64,000 nt of DNA from Pyramidobacter piscolens (GTDB taxonomy: Bacteria; Synergistota; Synergistia; Synergistales; Dethiosulfovibrionaceae): positions 1 through 64,000 of the forward strand of contig SFDM01000013.1 of assembly GCA_004558205.1 (NCBI GenBank), given 5' to 3'. The first letter of the stretch is position 1. Every line of letters starts with the position of its first letter. Under the pieces are notes generated by a model that worked only from the letters and a program-made list of their open reading frames with translations, made no database searches and had not been told where the DNA came from. Made by a program: the position numbers and the translations under genes. This document shows positions 17,015 through 25,817 of the stretch, piece by piece.

Positions 17015-18450
17015 ATAACAACACTCTTTATCTGATCATTACCGTGGCATTCATGATAGGGCTCGCCGTCATCGGCCTTGTAATCTCCCGCGGGGTAAAG
17101 AACACGGCGGACTGGATGGTCGCTGGAAAATCCTTAGGCAAAATCCCCATGGCAGGAACTTATTTTGCGACGATCATTTCAGCTACGTCGATCATGAGCT
17201 ATATGGGATATTACTACCTCAACGGCTGGTCGGGCTGGTGGAACGCCGCAGGAACTCTCATGACATCATTTCTGGCCTGCGTCTACTTTGCCAGAAAGAT
17301 TCGTCAGAGCGAATGCAATACTCTTCCTGAATTTATAGAAAAACGCTATAACCGTAAATTCTCTATCGTCGTGTCGCTGCTGATCGTCATATGCTGCACG
17401 GCCTTGCTTGCCAACCAGGTTACCGGCGGCACCATCATCATCCAATCCTTCGCCAACTGGAGCACCGTCACCTGTTGCGTCGTCCTTCTCCTCGTCTTCG
17501 TGGTCTTTACCTGCATTGGCGGCATGAAAGCCGTTGCCTGGACAGATACGTTCTGTTCCGTAATCATTATCATCGGCGTCTGGCTCATCGCGATTCAGTT
17601 CCTTTCCAAAGTCGGCGGTTTTGCCGCCATGAACAAAGGAATTGCAGCCATCAATCCCGACTTCGTGAAGGGGTTCAGCGTAAAAATTCCGCCTTTGACC
17701 GCGCTCTCCTGGGTCGTGACCTGGGGCATCTGCAACTTTGGCGCGCCTCAATTCGTCGCCCGCTTCATGTCCGCAGAGTCTCCTGAAGTCGCTTCTAAGT
17801 CTCAGGGCATTACGGCTATCGGGCTTCTGCTGTTCTACGTACCTCTCGTGCTCATTGGCCTGTGCGGCATTTTAATTCATCCCGGCATCGCGAAACAGGA
17901 TCTTGTCTTCACGACTCTTGTGACGACTGAAGTCAATCCCATCTCCGGTGCTATTATGTTCGCCGCCGTGGTCGCGGCCATCATTTCTACAGCCGATTCG
18001 CTGTTATTACTGGTTGCTACGACCTTTACCCACGATTTCTACTGCAAGGTCAAGCGCAACGTTTCCGACAAGGAAGAACTGCTGGTCTCCCGCATCTCCA
18101 CGGTCGTCTTCGGCGTTGGAGCGGTGGTCCTGACTTTCTTCATCAGCGATACTATCCAAACCGTCCAAGCCAAAGCCGTCACGCTTATGGGTTCAGCCCT
18201 CGCCGTAACGACGATGGTAGGCGTCGCTTACAAGAAAGCCAACAAGATCAGCGCGATTATCGCCGCTTTTTGCGGATTCACTACGGCCCTCGTCTGGTAT
18301 GCGTTGAATCAGCCCTTTGGCATTATGGCGGCACTGCCCGCCTGCGCCGTCTGTTTCATCGTCATCATGGCCGTAACGCCATTCACGTCCTCAAACGCCA
18401 ACGATACTGCCGACAAAGAGGTTATGCATAATCTATTCGGCAATGAATAA
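17011..18450 (+). CDS. Sodium:solute symporter (SSS family)
   Basis: A 479-residue membrane protein with about 13 hydrophobic segments. The SSS core is seen in ATIISATSIMSYMGYYYLNG (about 52-71), the Na+-site region AAIISTADSLLLLVATTF and long intervening helices. It would import a solute with Na+. It sits between the racemase gene and the second TRAP system, so the cargo is probably a ureide, hydantoin or related compound. The preceding 35-residue gene overlaps its start by 4 bp. Confidence 0.9.
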   Translation: MNNNTLYLIITVAFMIGLAVIGLVISRGVKNTADWMVAGKSLGKIPMAGTYFATIISATSIMSYMGYYYLNGWSGWWNAAGTLMTSFLACVYFARKIRQSECNTLPEFIEKRYNRKFSIVVSLLIVICCTALLANQVTGGTIIIQSFANWSTVTCCVVLLLVFVVFTCIGGMKAVAWTDTFCSVIIIIGVWLIAIQFLSKVGGFAAMNKGIAAINPDFVKGFSVKIPPLTALSWVVTWGICNFGAPQFVARFMSAESPEVASKSQGITAIGLLLFYVPLVLIGLCGILIHPGIAKQDLVFTTLVTTEVNPISGAIMFAAVVAAIISTADSLLLLVATTFTHDFYCKVKRNVSDKEELLVSRISTVVFGVGAVVLTFFISDTIQTVQAKAVTLMGSALAVTTMVGVAYKKANKISAIIAAFCGFTTALVWYALNQPFGIMAALPACAVCFIVIMAVTPFTSSNANDTADKEVMHNLFGNE

Positions 18451-18537
18451 TCGACCGCGCTTCAGAGGACCGGCTCCAATCCGGCAGTAACAAAAGAGCT
18501 CTTCTGTATGAGCGAAAATCCAAAGGAGGTTTGTACA

Positions 18538-19551
18538 ATGACCAAGTTTTACCGTGCAGTATTCGCATCCCTCGCTTTGGCGGCCGTTTTTGCCGCCAGT
18601 TCCGTCAGCGCCCGAGAATTCGTCATGGGGCACACGGGACAGCCTCAGATGACCTTTTCCGGCGTGGGCACACAGTTTGCCGAAAAGCTGAAAGAGCTTT
18701 CCAAAGGCGACATGACCCTTTCCGTCATGGGCGCGTCGGCTCTGGGCAATAACCGCGAAGGACTCGAACAGATCCAGCAGGGCATGACCGACTTCTGGAT
18801 TATCTCCACAGGACTTCTGGCTCAATTCTCCAACGCCGTATCAGTATTCGACCTGCCCTACCTCTTTAAGAGCGAAGAAGCCTTCATCGCCTTTATGAGC
18901 AGCCCCTTGGCCATGGAAATCGTTGCGCCCCTCGAACAGAAGGGCATCAAGGCGCTTGGGTATTTCCCCTATGGCTGGCGTCATATTCACAGCAACGTCG
19001 CCGTCAGAAAACCGGAAGACGTGAAGGGCATCAAGATCCGCACAGAACCTGCCCCCATCCGCATGGCGATCTTCAAATCCATGGGCGCCAACGCAATCCC
19101 CATGGATTTCGGCGAAGTCTTCACATCCCTTCAGCAAGGCGTGATCGACGCCGGCGAGAATACGATCGAAAGCATCGAGTCTCAGGGGTTCTACACGGTC
19201 AATAAATATGTTACGCTGGACGGGCATATTTTGGATCCCATGCTTATCGTCATCTCCAAGATCACATGGGACAGCCTGAACGATGCGGAGAAAGCCATCG
19301 TCCAGGAAGCGGCCGCCTATGCCTGTGAATGGGGTCAGAAAAACACTTTCGGCAACTGCAAAGCCATGATCAAGAAGTTCAAAGATGCAGGCAAGCCTGA
19401 AATTATCGAACTGACACCGGAAGAACGTTCCAAATTCCGCGAAGCCACGAAAGCTGTATACGATGAATATGTGAACTCCGTAGGTAAAGACGTTTACGAC
19501 AAGATTATGAAGTTCCAGGAATCCTTCGCTGAAGCGGCTCCTCAAAGTTAG
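18538..19551 (+). CDS. TRAP transporter solute-binding protein (DctP family), second set
   Basis: A 337-residue exported protein: signal peptide with cleavage near VSA (about residue 22), then the DctP fold including GDMTLSVMGASALGNNREGL and VKGIKIRTEPAPIRMAIFKS with the substrate-binding arginine. AAGGAGGT stands 7 nt before ATG 18538. With the two permease genes downstream it forms a complete TRAP importer inside the ureide cluster, giving that cluster two uptake systems. Confidence 0.9.
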   Translation: MTKFYRAVFASLALAAVFAASSVSAREFVMGHTGQPQMTFSGVGTQFAEKLKELSKGDMTLSVMGASALGNNREGLEQIQQGMTDFWIISTGLLAQFSNAVSVFDLPYLFKSEEAFIAFMSSPLAMEIVAPLEQKGIKALGYFPYGWRHIHSNVAVRKPEDVKGIKIRTEPAPIRMAIFKSMGANAIPMDFGEVFTSLQQGVIDAGENTIESIESQGFYTVNKYVTLDGHILDPMLIVISKITWDSLNDAEKAIVQEAAAYACEWGQKNTFGNCKAMIKKFKDAGKPEIIELTPEERSKFREATKAVYDEYVNSVGKDVYDKIMKFQESFAEAAPQS

Positions 19552-19557
19552 ACAGAT

Positions 19558-19597
19558 GCAGCTCAGAGGCAAGCCGTCGCGTTTGCCTCTGAGCTGC
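19558..19597 (+). other. Hairpin between dctP and dctQ
   Basis: GCAGCTCAGAGGCAA (19558-19572) pairs with TTGCCTCTGAGCTGC (19583-19597). The strong stem has no T-run. It probably stabilises or partly limits the transcript so that the binding protein is made in excess over the permeases. Confidence 0.5.
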
Positions 19598-19675
19598 AAC
19601 ATGGAGAGGTCCTTGTTCCGCTGTCTGCCATAGGAAAATGCGTACCCTTCACCTATCGCCTTAGGAGGTGTTTTT

Positions 19676-20182
19676 GTGAAAGTTCTCAAGATGTTAGACG
19701 ACTATCTTGAAGAAGCCGTGGTGGTCGTTCTCTTTCTTATCATTCTCGCCATCGGCGCCGAACAGGTCTTTACACGTTATGCCCTGCGTTTTGTCCACAG
19801 CTGGGCCGAAGAGCTGATGCGAATCTGCTTTGTGGGACTTGCGCTTTTCAGCTTCGCTCTGTGCGCCAAAAAGTGTCAGCATGTCAGAGTGGAAATTCTT
19901 TTGTCCATTCTGCCCAAACCTCTGTGCCGCCTTATCCGTTTTTTCTCGTCGCTGGTTTTTCTGGCTTTCAGCCTTTTGGTCGCTCAACATGCTTGGAATA
20001 TCACTATGCTTCAGTATAAAAGCCAGCAAATTACAGCCGCTATGGAAATTCCAGCGTGGAGTTATTTCATACTTGGGCCTTTCTGCTTTCTCCTTCTCGC
20101 GTTTCGTATCTTCCAGAAGGAACTGCTTCCTCAGATAAAATCTTTTCTTCACACGGATCCGTCCGTGAAAGAACAGGGGTGA
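19676..20182 (+). CDS. TRAP transporter small permease (DctQ family), second set
   Basis: A 168-residue membrane protein with four hydrophobic segments and the DctQ pattern FVHSWAEELMRICFVGLALF. The start is GTG 19676, supported by AGGAGG 7 nt upstream. It links the binding protein to the large permease that begins 5 bp after its stop. Confidence 0.88.
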   Translation: MKVLKMLDDYLEEAVVVVLFLIILAIGAEQVFTRYALRFVHSWAEELMRICFVGLALFSFALCAKKCQHVRVEILLSILPKPLCRLIRFFSSLVFLAFSLLVAQHAWNITMLQYKSQQITAAMEIPAWSYFILGPFCFLLLAFRIFQKELLPQIKSFLHTDPSVKEQG

Positions 20183-20186
20183 TCTC

Positions 20187-21470
20187 ATGCTTACAGCCGT
20201 CTTCGGCACCATGTTCGCCGCGTTGTTTCTGACCATTCCCATCGCCGTCGCTATTGGGCTCAGCTGTATCGCCTTCGTGCCCTGGATTCCGGGAGGCCTC
20301 GCGAAGGTCATGTTCTTCGTAGGACAGCGCATGGTCGTCACAGCCGATTCCTTCACTCTGCTGGCTCTGCCTTTTTTCATCCTCGCCGGAACTCTCATGT
20401 CCCACGGAGGCATTGCGCGCAAGCTGACTGACCTGGCTGAAGCCATCTCCGGGGATTTCCCGGGAGGACTCGGTATTGCCGCGGTAGTAGCCTGCACGTT
20501 CTTTGCGGCTGTTTCGGGGTCAGGACCGGCTACCGTGGCGGCTATCGGCGCCATCGTTCTTCCCGCCATGCTGGAACGCGGTTATGACATGGGATTTTCC
20601 GGCGGGCTGGTTGCCTGTGCGGGAGGCATCGGCGTTCTGATCCCTCCGAGCGTTCCCATGATCGTCTATGGCGTCAACTGCAACGTGTCCATTACCGACC
20701 TGTTTCTGGCTGGTATTGTTCCTGGCTTTATCGTGGCGGCGTTCCTTCTTATACCCACAATTTATATTTCCAGAAAGCGGCACTTCGCAGGACAGCCCCG
20801 GGAGGGCGACTGGAAATGGGTATGCTCCAAAATATGGGAAGCGAAATCAGCTCTGCTGATGCCTTTGATCATCCTGGGCGGCATTTATACGGGCGTTTTT
20901 ACGCCCACGGAAGCGGGCATCGTAGCTGTGCTGTACGCAATTATCTTGGGATTCGTGACTAAGGGTCTCAGCGTGCAGGGGCTTATCAACGCCATCGTCG
21001 AGGCCGCAGTCATCACGGGTTCCTGCCTCTTCTTGATGGGAACGGCCAGCGCTTTTGCCAAACTCCTCCATATGCGCAGCGTGCCCACGCTGGTTTCAAA
21101 TCTGATTTTTGCCGTAACAGAAAACAAAATTTTGATTCTTCTGCTCTTAAACGTGCTTTTCCTGGTGGGAGGAATGTTTATCGACACTCTTTCAAATATT
21201 TTGATTTTCTGTCCCATCTTCCTGCCGCTGGCGCTCAAGCTGGGGGTGGATCCAATCCATTTCGGCATCATTGTGATCGCCAATCTCGCCCTGGGCATGG
21301 CGACGCCGCCCATGGGAGTGGATCTTTTTGTGGCTGCAAATATCTGTCATTCCCCCTTCGAAAAGGTCCTGCGGGGTTCGCTGCCTTTTATGCTCTGGAA
21401 CCTTCTGGCGGTCTTGCTGATTACCTACGTCCCCTTCCTCTCACTGTGGCCGTTCCAGCTTCTTCGCTAA
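20187..21470 (+). CDS. TRAP transporter large permease (DctM family), second set
   Basis: A 427-residue, approximately 12-helix transport subunit. Landmarks include ALPFFILAGTLMSHGGIARK, AVSGSGPATVAAIGAIVLPA (about 110-129), IGVLIPPSVPMIVYGV and ILGGIYTGVFTPTEAGIVAV. It would use Na+ to bring in the substrate bound by the 18538 protein. Ten base pairs separate it from the following amidohydrolase gene, so the two are probably co-transcribed. Confidence 0.93.
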   Translation: MLTAVFGTMFAALFLTIPIAVAIGLSCIAFVPWIPGGLAKVMFFVGQRMVVTADSFTLLALPFFILAGTLMSHGGIARKLTDLAEAISGDFPGGLGIAAVVACTFFAAVSGSGPATVAAIGAIVLPAMLERGYDMGFSGGLVACAGGIGVLIPPSVPMIVYGVNCNVSITDLFLAGIVPGFIVAAFLLIPTIYISRKRHFAGQPREGDWKWVCSKIWEAKSALLMPLIILGGIYTGVFTPTEAGIVAVLYAIILGFVTKGLSVQGLINAIVEAAVITGSCLFLMGTASAFAKLLHMRSVPTLVSNLIFAVTENKILILLLLNVLFLVGGMFIDTLSNILIFCPIFLPLALKLGVDPIHFGIIVIANLALGMATPPMGVDLFVAANICHSPFEKVLRGSLPFMLWNLLAVLLITYVPFLSLWPFQLLR

Positions 21471-21480
21471 TTTTAGGAGT

Positions 21481-22686
21481 GTGAAAAAATTGCAGATCAA
21501 TGAGAAACGTTTTCTTGAAAACTTTCATTCCCTGGCCGCCATCGGCTGGACTCCTTCGGGGATGGATCGTCCTTCCTATGGCCCTAACTATCTCAAAGCC
21601 CGGGATTTTTTAAAGGATCGCATGATCGAAGCAGGTATGTCCGTCCACGTTGACTCCATAGGCAACCTTTACGGGCGCTATGATGGCATGGCCCCGCAAG
21701 GGCGCGCCATCCTTTCGGGATCCCACCTTGACGCAGTGCCCAATGGAGGCCGCTACGACGGCGCGCTGGGCATTGTGGGAGCGCTGGAAGCGATACAGAG
21801 CGTTCACGAACAGTACGGACCTCTGCCCATTCCGCTGGAAGTGATCGCCTTCATAGCCGAAGAGGCCAGTTTACTGGGCGGAACCTTCGGAAGCCGCGCT
21901 ATCATGGGTTTAGCTCCGCTGGATCAGACTGAGGAAGGGTTCCGCTGGTCAGGGCTGACCCGGCAGAATATCGCCGATGCGAAGCTGGATCCTGCCGGTT
22001 ACAAAGCCTACCTTGAACTTCACATCGAGCAGGGGCCCATTCTGGAACGCAAGAACATCGAAATCGGCATTCCTACGGGCATCGTCAGCATCGTGCGTTA
22101 CAAGATCACTCTGCACGGGCAGGCCAACCACGCGGGGACCACGCCTATGTCCGAACGCCGCGACGCCATGCGCGCGGCGGCACAGCTTCTGACGAGCTGG
22201 TTCCATTGGGTAGATTCGAGGCTGAAAGAAAAGGACGATTTCGTCTGCAACGTGGGGACCTTCTCCCTGGTTCCCAACTCTCCTGCGGTCGTTCCCGGAG
22301 AGGCTTCCTTCGTGCTTGAGCTGCGCTCTCTTTCCGACCGGATCGATGCGGAAATCACGGAAGCCTTCAGAAGACAGCTTGCGCCCTTTTCCGACTTCAC
22401 GCCCTCCATGGACTCCGTCGTGTCCAAGCCTTCGGTGGCTCTGGACGAAAAGGTCATTTCGGCGGTAGAGCGCGCCGCCGCAGTCTGTGAACTAAGCGCC
22501 CAGCGCATGCCGAGCGGGGCTTCTCATGACGCCGCCGCCATGGCTCATTTCATGCCCGCGGGGATGATCTTCGTTCCCAGCGTCGGAGGCGTGAGCCACA
22601 ACATGAACGAGACGACGCCCGACGTGGATATGTTGAAGGGAGTCCGCGTCCTGTCGGAAACGGTGCTTCAATTAATGCAGGGCTGA
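21481..22686 (+). CDS. Allantoate / N-carbamoyl-L-amino-acid amidohydrolase (M20, AllC/HyuC-like)
   Basis: A 401-residue binuclear metal amidohydrolase. Motifs: SGSHLDAVPNGGRYDGALG near 79-97 (metal His and bridging Asp), FIAEEASLLGGTFGSRAIMG near 123-142 (metal Glu and GSRA), HIEQGPILE near 180-188, and a C-terminal SGASHDAAAMA metal site. These mark the hydantoin/carbamoylase group. It would hydrolyse the open-chain product of the amidohydrolases, releasing carbamoyl or ureido nitrogen. The start is uncertain: GTG 21481 is 1 nt from AGGAG, while TTG 21490 is 10 nt away. Confidence 0.88.
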   Translation: MKKLQINEKRFLENFHSLAAIGWTPSGMDRPSYGPNYLKARDFLKDRMIEAGMSVHVDSIGNLYGRYDGMAPQGRAILSGSHLDAVPNGGRYDGALGIVGALEAIQSVHEQYGPLPIPLEVIAFIAEEASLLGGTFGSRAIMGLAPLDQTEEGFRWSGLTRQNIADAKLDPAGYKAYLELHIEQGPILERKNIEIGIPTGIVSIVRYKITLHGQANHAGTTPMSERRDAMRAAAQLLTSWFHWVDSRLKEKDDFVCNVGTFSLVPNSPAVVPGEASFVLELRSLSDRIDAEITEAFRRQLAPFSDFTPSMDSVVSKPSVALDEKVISAVERAAAVCELSAQRMPSGASHDAAAMAHFMPAGMIFVPSVGGVSHNMNETTPDVDMLKGVRVLSETVLQLMQG

Positions 22687-22754
22687 GTTTTGCAGTTCTG
22701 CAGAAAGAGAATTTTGGCAGATCAGATCAAAGGATTTCCTGTTTGACGATGAAC

Positions 22755-22801
22755 GCCTCTGAAAAACGCGATTCAGCCTACGTTTTTCAGAGACGTTTTT
22801 A
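22755..22801 (+). terminator. Terminator of the ureide cluster
   Basis: CTCTGAAAAACG (22757-22768) pairs with CGTTTTTCAGAG (22781-22792), followed by ACGTTTTTAT. It closes the operon that begins near 13393. Confidence 0.75.
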
Positions 22802-22887
22802 TTTGACAAGTCTGTAACCAATACTTAAACATCCCTTTTCCCCCCTGGCGCCGATCCTCAAACTTACTTTTCCTTGGAATAATGGGG

Positions 22888-22893
22888 TATAAT
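22888..22893 (+). promoter_or_regulatory. -10 element of the second IclR gene
   Basis: A perfect TATAAT 35 bp before the ATG. The -35 region is weak (TACTTT-like), which could reflect activator dependence or low expression. Confidence 0.45.
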
Positions 22894-22928
22894 CACAAAT
22901 ACGTTTATGATGGGGGAGAGAGACCCGA

Positions 22929-23720
22929 ATGGAACTGGAAGATCACAAAGGACGCTATACCAATCAGTCTCTGGTCAGAGGCCTGATGATTCTGGAACAA
23001 TTTTACATTTCGCAAAGCTCTCTTGGAATTTCAGAGCTCAGCAAGCTTACAGGACTTCATAAAAGCACGGTCCACCGCCTGGTCGCCACGCTGGAAGAAA
23101 TTCAATGGCTTCACCGCACCGAAGGGGATAAATTCCAGATCGCGATAAAACCGATCGTGCTTGGGCGCAAAGCCGCTCAGCAGGTGGCGTCTTTGACGAT
23201 CACCCACGATTTTCTGCGGGAGCTGCGGGACCGGCTCCAGGAAACCGTCGTCCTGACAATGATCGTAGAAAATGAAATTATCTGCGTCGATAAGGCGAAC
23301 TCGCATCAGAGTTTAAACTGCAGCTCTGAAATTGGGAAAGTATACCCCTGTCATGCCGGCGCGACCGGATTCGGCGTTTTACTGGGCATGGACGAGTTCG
23401 AGGCACGTTCTTTCCTGGAAAAGAAACCTCTGGAACGCTATACCGATCACACGATTACCGATATCGACGCCCTGATGCTCCGCTACCGCAAAGAACGCAG
23501 CCAGGGTTATACGATCGCCAGCGGGCAAAAAGATTCCGGGATCACGGGTATCGCCATGCCGCTGTGGTTTCCCGCGGAAAAGACCTACGGCAGCCTGGGC
23601 GTGCTGACGCCGGATTATCGCATTACCGAAGAGACGAAAGAAAATATCATCGCCGAGTTAAAAAAATGCGTGGATAAAATTCGAATGTACCTGACGCCAG
23701 CCCTTTCCTCTCTGGACTAA
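22929..23720 (+). CDS. IclR family transcriptional regulator
   Basis: A 263-residue regulator: N-terminal winged helix (about 14-70, with ISELSKLTGLHKSTVHRLVA) and C-terminal IclR ligand domain containing CHAGATGFGVLL and GYTIASGQKDSGITGIAMPL. IclR members often control allantoin/ureide genes (for example AllR), fitting its place directly after the amidohydrolase/TRAP cluster. GGGGGAG lies upstream of ATG 22929. It is probably the regulator of the genes from 13393 onward; the palindrome at 13286-13305 is a candidate target. Confidence 0.9.
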   Translation: MELEDHKGRYTNQSLVRGLMILEQFYISQSSLGISELSKLTGLHKSTVHRLVATLEEIQWLHRTEGDKFQIAIKPIVLGRKAAQQVASLTITHDFLRELRDRLQETVVLTMIVENEIICVDKANSHQSLNCSSEIGKVYPCHAGATGFGVLLGMDEFEARSFLEKKPLERYTDHTITDIDALMLRYRKERSQGYTIASGQKDSGITGIAMPLWFPAEKTYGSLGVLTPDYRITEETKENIIAELKKCVDKIRMYLTPALSSLD

Positions 23721-23786
23721 AAACTGTCCAGATGCCAGTTCACGGCAGAAACGCTGGATACTATTCTTTTCTGATACTAATTATCA

Positions 23787-23942
23787 ATAGAACAGCTGAA
23801 CTTAACGTCCGGGGCCGACCCGAGGGGCCATGCAGTCGCTAAAGACTATCCCGGCCTGTTCGGCCTGCCTATACTCGCTTGGTGGATACCCCTCGGATCG
23901 TCCCCTCCGTGTCCATTTTGCGTTTTTATTGCAAAATAGTAT
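23787..23942 (+). repeat. 155-nt structured repeat, copy 2 (candidate ncRNA)
   Basis: This is the second copy of the element at 52-206, about 94% identical. CCGAGGGG pairs with CCCCTCGG, CCAT now pairs with GTGG through one wobble, GTCG with CGGC through one wobble, and the terminal hairpin is a perfect TTTTGC/GCAAAA. One change (G to A in CCCCTCGGG) breaks a pair at the helix edge. It lies between the convergent IclR and recA genes, in 318 bp without a protein gene. Confidence 0.6.
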
Positions 23943-23981
23943 GAAATACGATAAAAAGCCCTTTCGTGGGGCAAGAACGAC

Positions 23982-24037
23982 AAAAAAACAGGCGCCTGCG
24001 GTCTCTTCTGATGCGGACCGCAGGCGCCTGTTTTTTT
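23982..24037. terminator. Terminator downstream of recA
   Basis: Perfect stem with CAGGCGCCTGCGGTC (23990-24004) and GACCGCAGGCGCCTG (24016-24030), flanked by A- and T-runs on its two sides, so it can act on both strands. It lies immediately after the recA stop. Confidence 0.9.
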
Positions 24038-24038
24038 G

Positions 24039-25187
24039 TTATTTCAGAGCTTCGTCGGAGATGTCCAGTTCGATCACTTCATCTTCCACGTTCACGCCGC
24101 TGCCGGAGCCGACGTCGCCAAGGTCTTCCGCGTCGGGATCGCCCTCCGCGGTGGGTTTGACGTAGAAGCCCAGGCCCTTGGCCGCCTCGTCCAGCACGGT
24201 CTGACGGATCTCGGCCATCAGGTCGGGATGCTCGTCAAGATAGCTGGTCAGCTTATCCTTGCCCTGAGCCAGAGTCTCGCCCTTATAGGTCAGCCAGGAT
24301 CCCTTGCGCTTGACCACGTTGCCGTCGATGGCCATGTCAACGATAGCCATGGTCAGCGGGATGCCCTTGCCGTAGATCAGCGAGCAGTGGGCGCTGCGGA
24401 AGGGCGGCGCCTGCTTGTTCTTGACCACTTTGATGAACAGTTCGTGGCCAATGGCGTCGTCGCCGCGGCTGATCTGCTTTCCGCGGCGCACTTCGATGCG
24501 TACCGAGGTGTAGAACTTCAAAGCGCGGCCGCCGGTGGTCGTCTCCGTGGGGCCTTTGCTGTAGCCCACGGGGATCGTGGCGCGCAGCTGGTTGATGAAG
24601 ACCACTACGCAGTTGCTTCTGGAAATCGAAGCCGTCAGCCGGCGCAGGCCGTAGGACATCAGGCGCGCCTGAAGGCCGACCTGGCTCTCGCCGATGGTGC
24701 CGTCGATCTCGGCCTGAGGCGTCAGCGCGGCCACCGAGTCCACCACGACGATATCCACGGCGCCGCTGCGGACCAGGGTCTCCAGGATATAAAGCGCCTG
24801 TTCGCCGCTGTCGGGCTGAGAAAGGTACAGCGATTCAATGTTGACACCCAGCGCCGCCGCCAGGCGGGGGTCGAGCGCGTGTTCGGCATCGATAAAAGCC
24901 GCTACGCCGCCGGCTTTCTGGGCTTCAGCGATTGCGTGCAGCGCCAGAGTGGTCTTTCCCGAACCTTCCGGGCCGAAGACCTCCACGATGCGGCCGCGGG
25001 GAAGCCCGCCGATGCCGAGCGCCACGTCGAGCGGCAGAATCCCCGTGGGAATGACTTCCACGCTGGAGACGTTCCTCTCGCCCATGCGCATGATGGAGCC
25101 GTCGCCGAACTTGCTCCGGATGTCGTTGATCGCCTGATCAAGGATATCCTCGCGAGTCAGCTTCTTGCCCTTCTTTACATCCGCCAA
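24039..25187 (-). CDS. recA: Recombinase RecA
   Basis: A 382-residue ATP-dependent DNA strand-exchange protein that also triggers LexA cleavage. Walker A GPEGSGKTTLALH (about 74-86), VVVDSVAALTPQAEI, the L2-region GGRALKFYTSVRIEVRRG and the acidic C-terminal tail are all present. The start is TTG 25187, with GGAGG 7 nt upstream, a weak start codon that would hold down expression. It is the last gene of the minus-strand housekeeping run. Confidence 0.98.
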   Translation of the reverse strand: MADVKKGKKLTREDILDQAINDIRSKFGDGSIMRMGERNVSSVEVIPTGILPLDVALGIGGLPRGRIVEVFGPEGSGKTTLALHAIAEAQKAGGVAAFIDAEHALDPRLAAALGVNIESLYLSQPDSGEQALYILETLVRSGAVDIVVVDSVAALTPQAEIDGTIGESQVGLQARLMSYGLRRLTASISRSNCVVVFINQLRATIPVGYSKGPTETTTGGRALKFYTSVRIEVRRGKQISRGDDAIGHELFIKVVKNKQAPPFRSAHCSLIYGKGIPLTMAIVDMAIDGNVVKRKGSWLTYKGETLAQGKDKLTSYLDEHPDLMAEIRQTVLDEAAKGLGFYVKPTAEGDPDAEDLGDVGSGSGVNVEDEVIELDISDEALK

Positions 25188-25235
25188 TGAAATCCCTCCT
25201 GTGTCGTTTTTTCGTCAAAAAATTCGAGAGCCTCT

Positions 25236-25817
25236 TTACGACTCCGTTCCCGCTTCCAGCGCATACTTCGCCATGGGGTAATATCTCGGCCCCGACTCCG
25301 TCAAGTGGCTTCGCATGAAAACCACCGTGCCGGCGCGCCAGGCAAGGCCGTTCAGCTTCCAGGGGGCCAGGCGCTCAAGCCCGCCGAAGTCCTTCGTGCG
25401 GACCGCGTTCATGCGGGCCAGCGTGATGTGGGGCGAAAATTTCTTCGTGTCCTCCGCGACGCCGGCGTCGCGGCAGGCCCGCTCAATCAGTTCATGCACT
25501 TTCCCGAGCGCGCCGAGGTCGCCGCCAAGGCCGGCCCAGAGCACTCTCGGCGGGGCTCCGTAGACTCCCAGGCCCCGCAGGTTCAGCGTAAATGGGGCAG
25601 CCGGCGCTTCAACAAGAAGCCTTTTAACGCGAGCGCTCAGGTCCTTGGCCTGGGCCGTTGGAATCTCGCCGCAGAAACGCAGCGTGATATGTAGATTGGC
25701 GCGCGAGACCCAGCGCAGCTGGCCGGCCTCGGCGCGGTTTGCGTCAATCCAGGCGGCAAGCTCCTTCTCCAGCTCCAGAGAAAGGGGAAGGCAGAAAAAG
25801 CAGCGCACGCTGCCCAT
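25236..25817 (-). CDS. thpR: RNA 2',3'-cyclic phosphodiesterase
   Basis: A 193-residue enzyme of the 2H phosphoesterase superfamily (LigT-like). The two catalytic HxT motifs are HITLRF (about 45-50) and HITLAR (about 129-134). It opens 2',3'-cyclic phosphate ends of RNA to 2'-phosphates. Its ATG overlaps the stop of the upstream pncC-like gene (TAATG), so translation is coupled. Confidence 0.9.
   Translation of the reverse strand: MGSVRCFFCLPLSLELEKELAAWIDANRAEAGQLRWVSRANLHITLRFCGEIPTAQAKDLSARVKRLLVEAPAAPFTLNLRGLGVYGAPPRVLWAGLGGDLGALGKVHELIERACRDAGVAEDTKKFSPHITLARMNAVRTKDFGGLERLAPWKLNGLAWRAGTVVFMRSHLTESGPRYYPMAKYALEAGTES

Noticed and set aside
23830..24165. Short proteins starting MQSLKTIPACSAC and, in copy 1, MQPLKTISACSAC, as a conserved peptide family
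   Set aside because: Nearly every difference between the two copies changes an amino acid, whereas the changes mostly keep RNA pairs; no ribosome site is seen.
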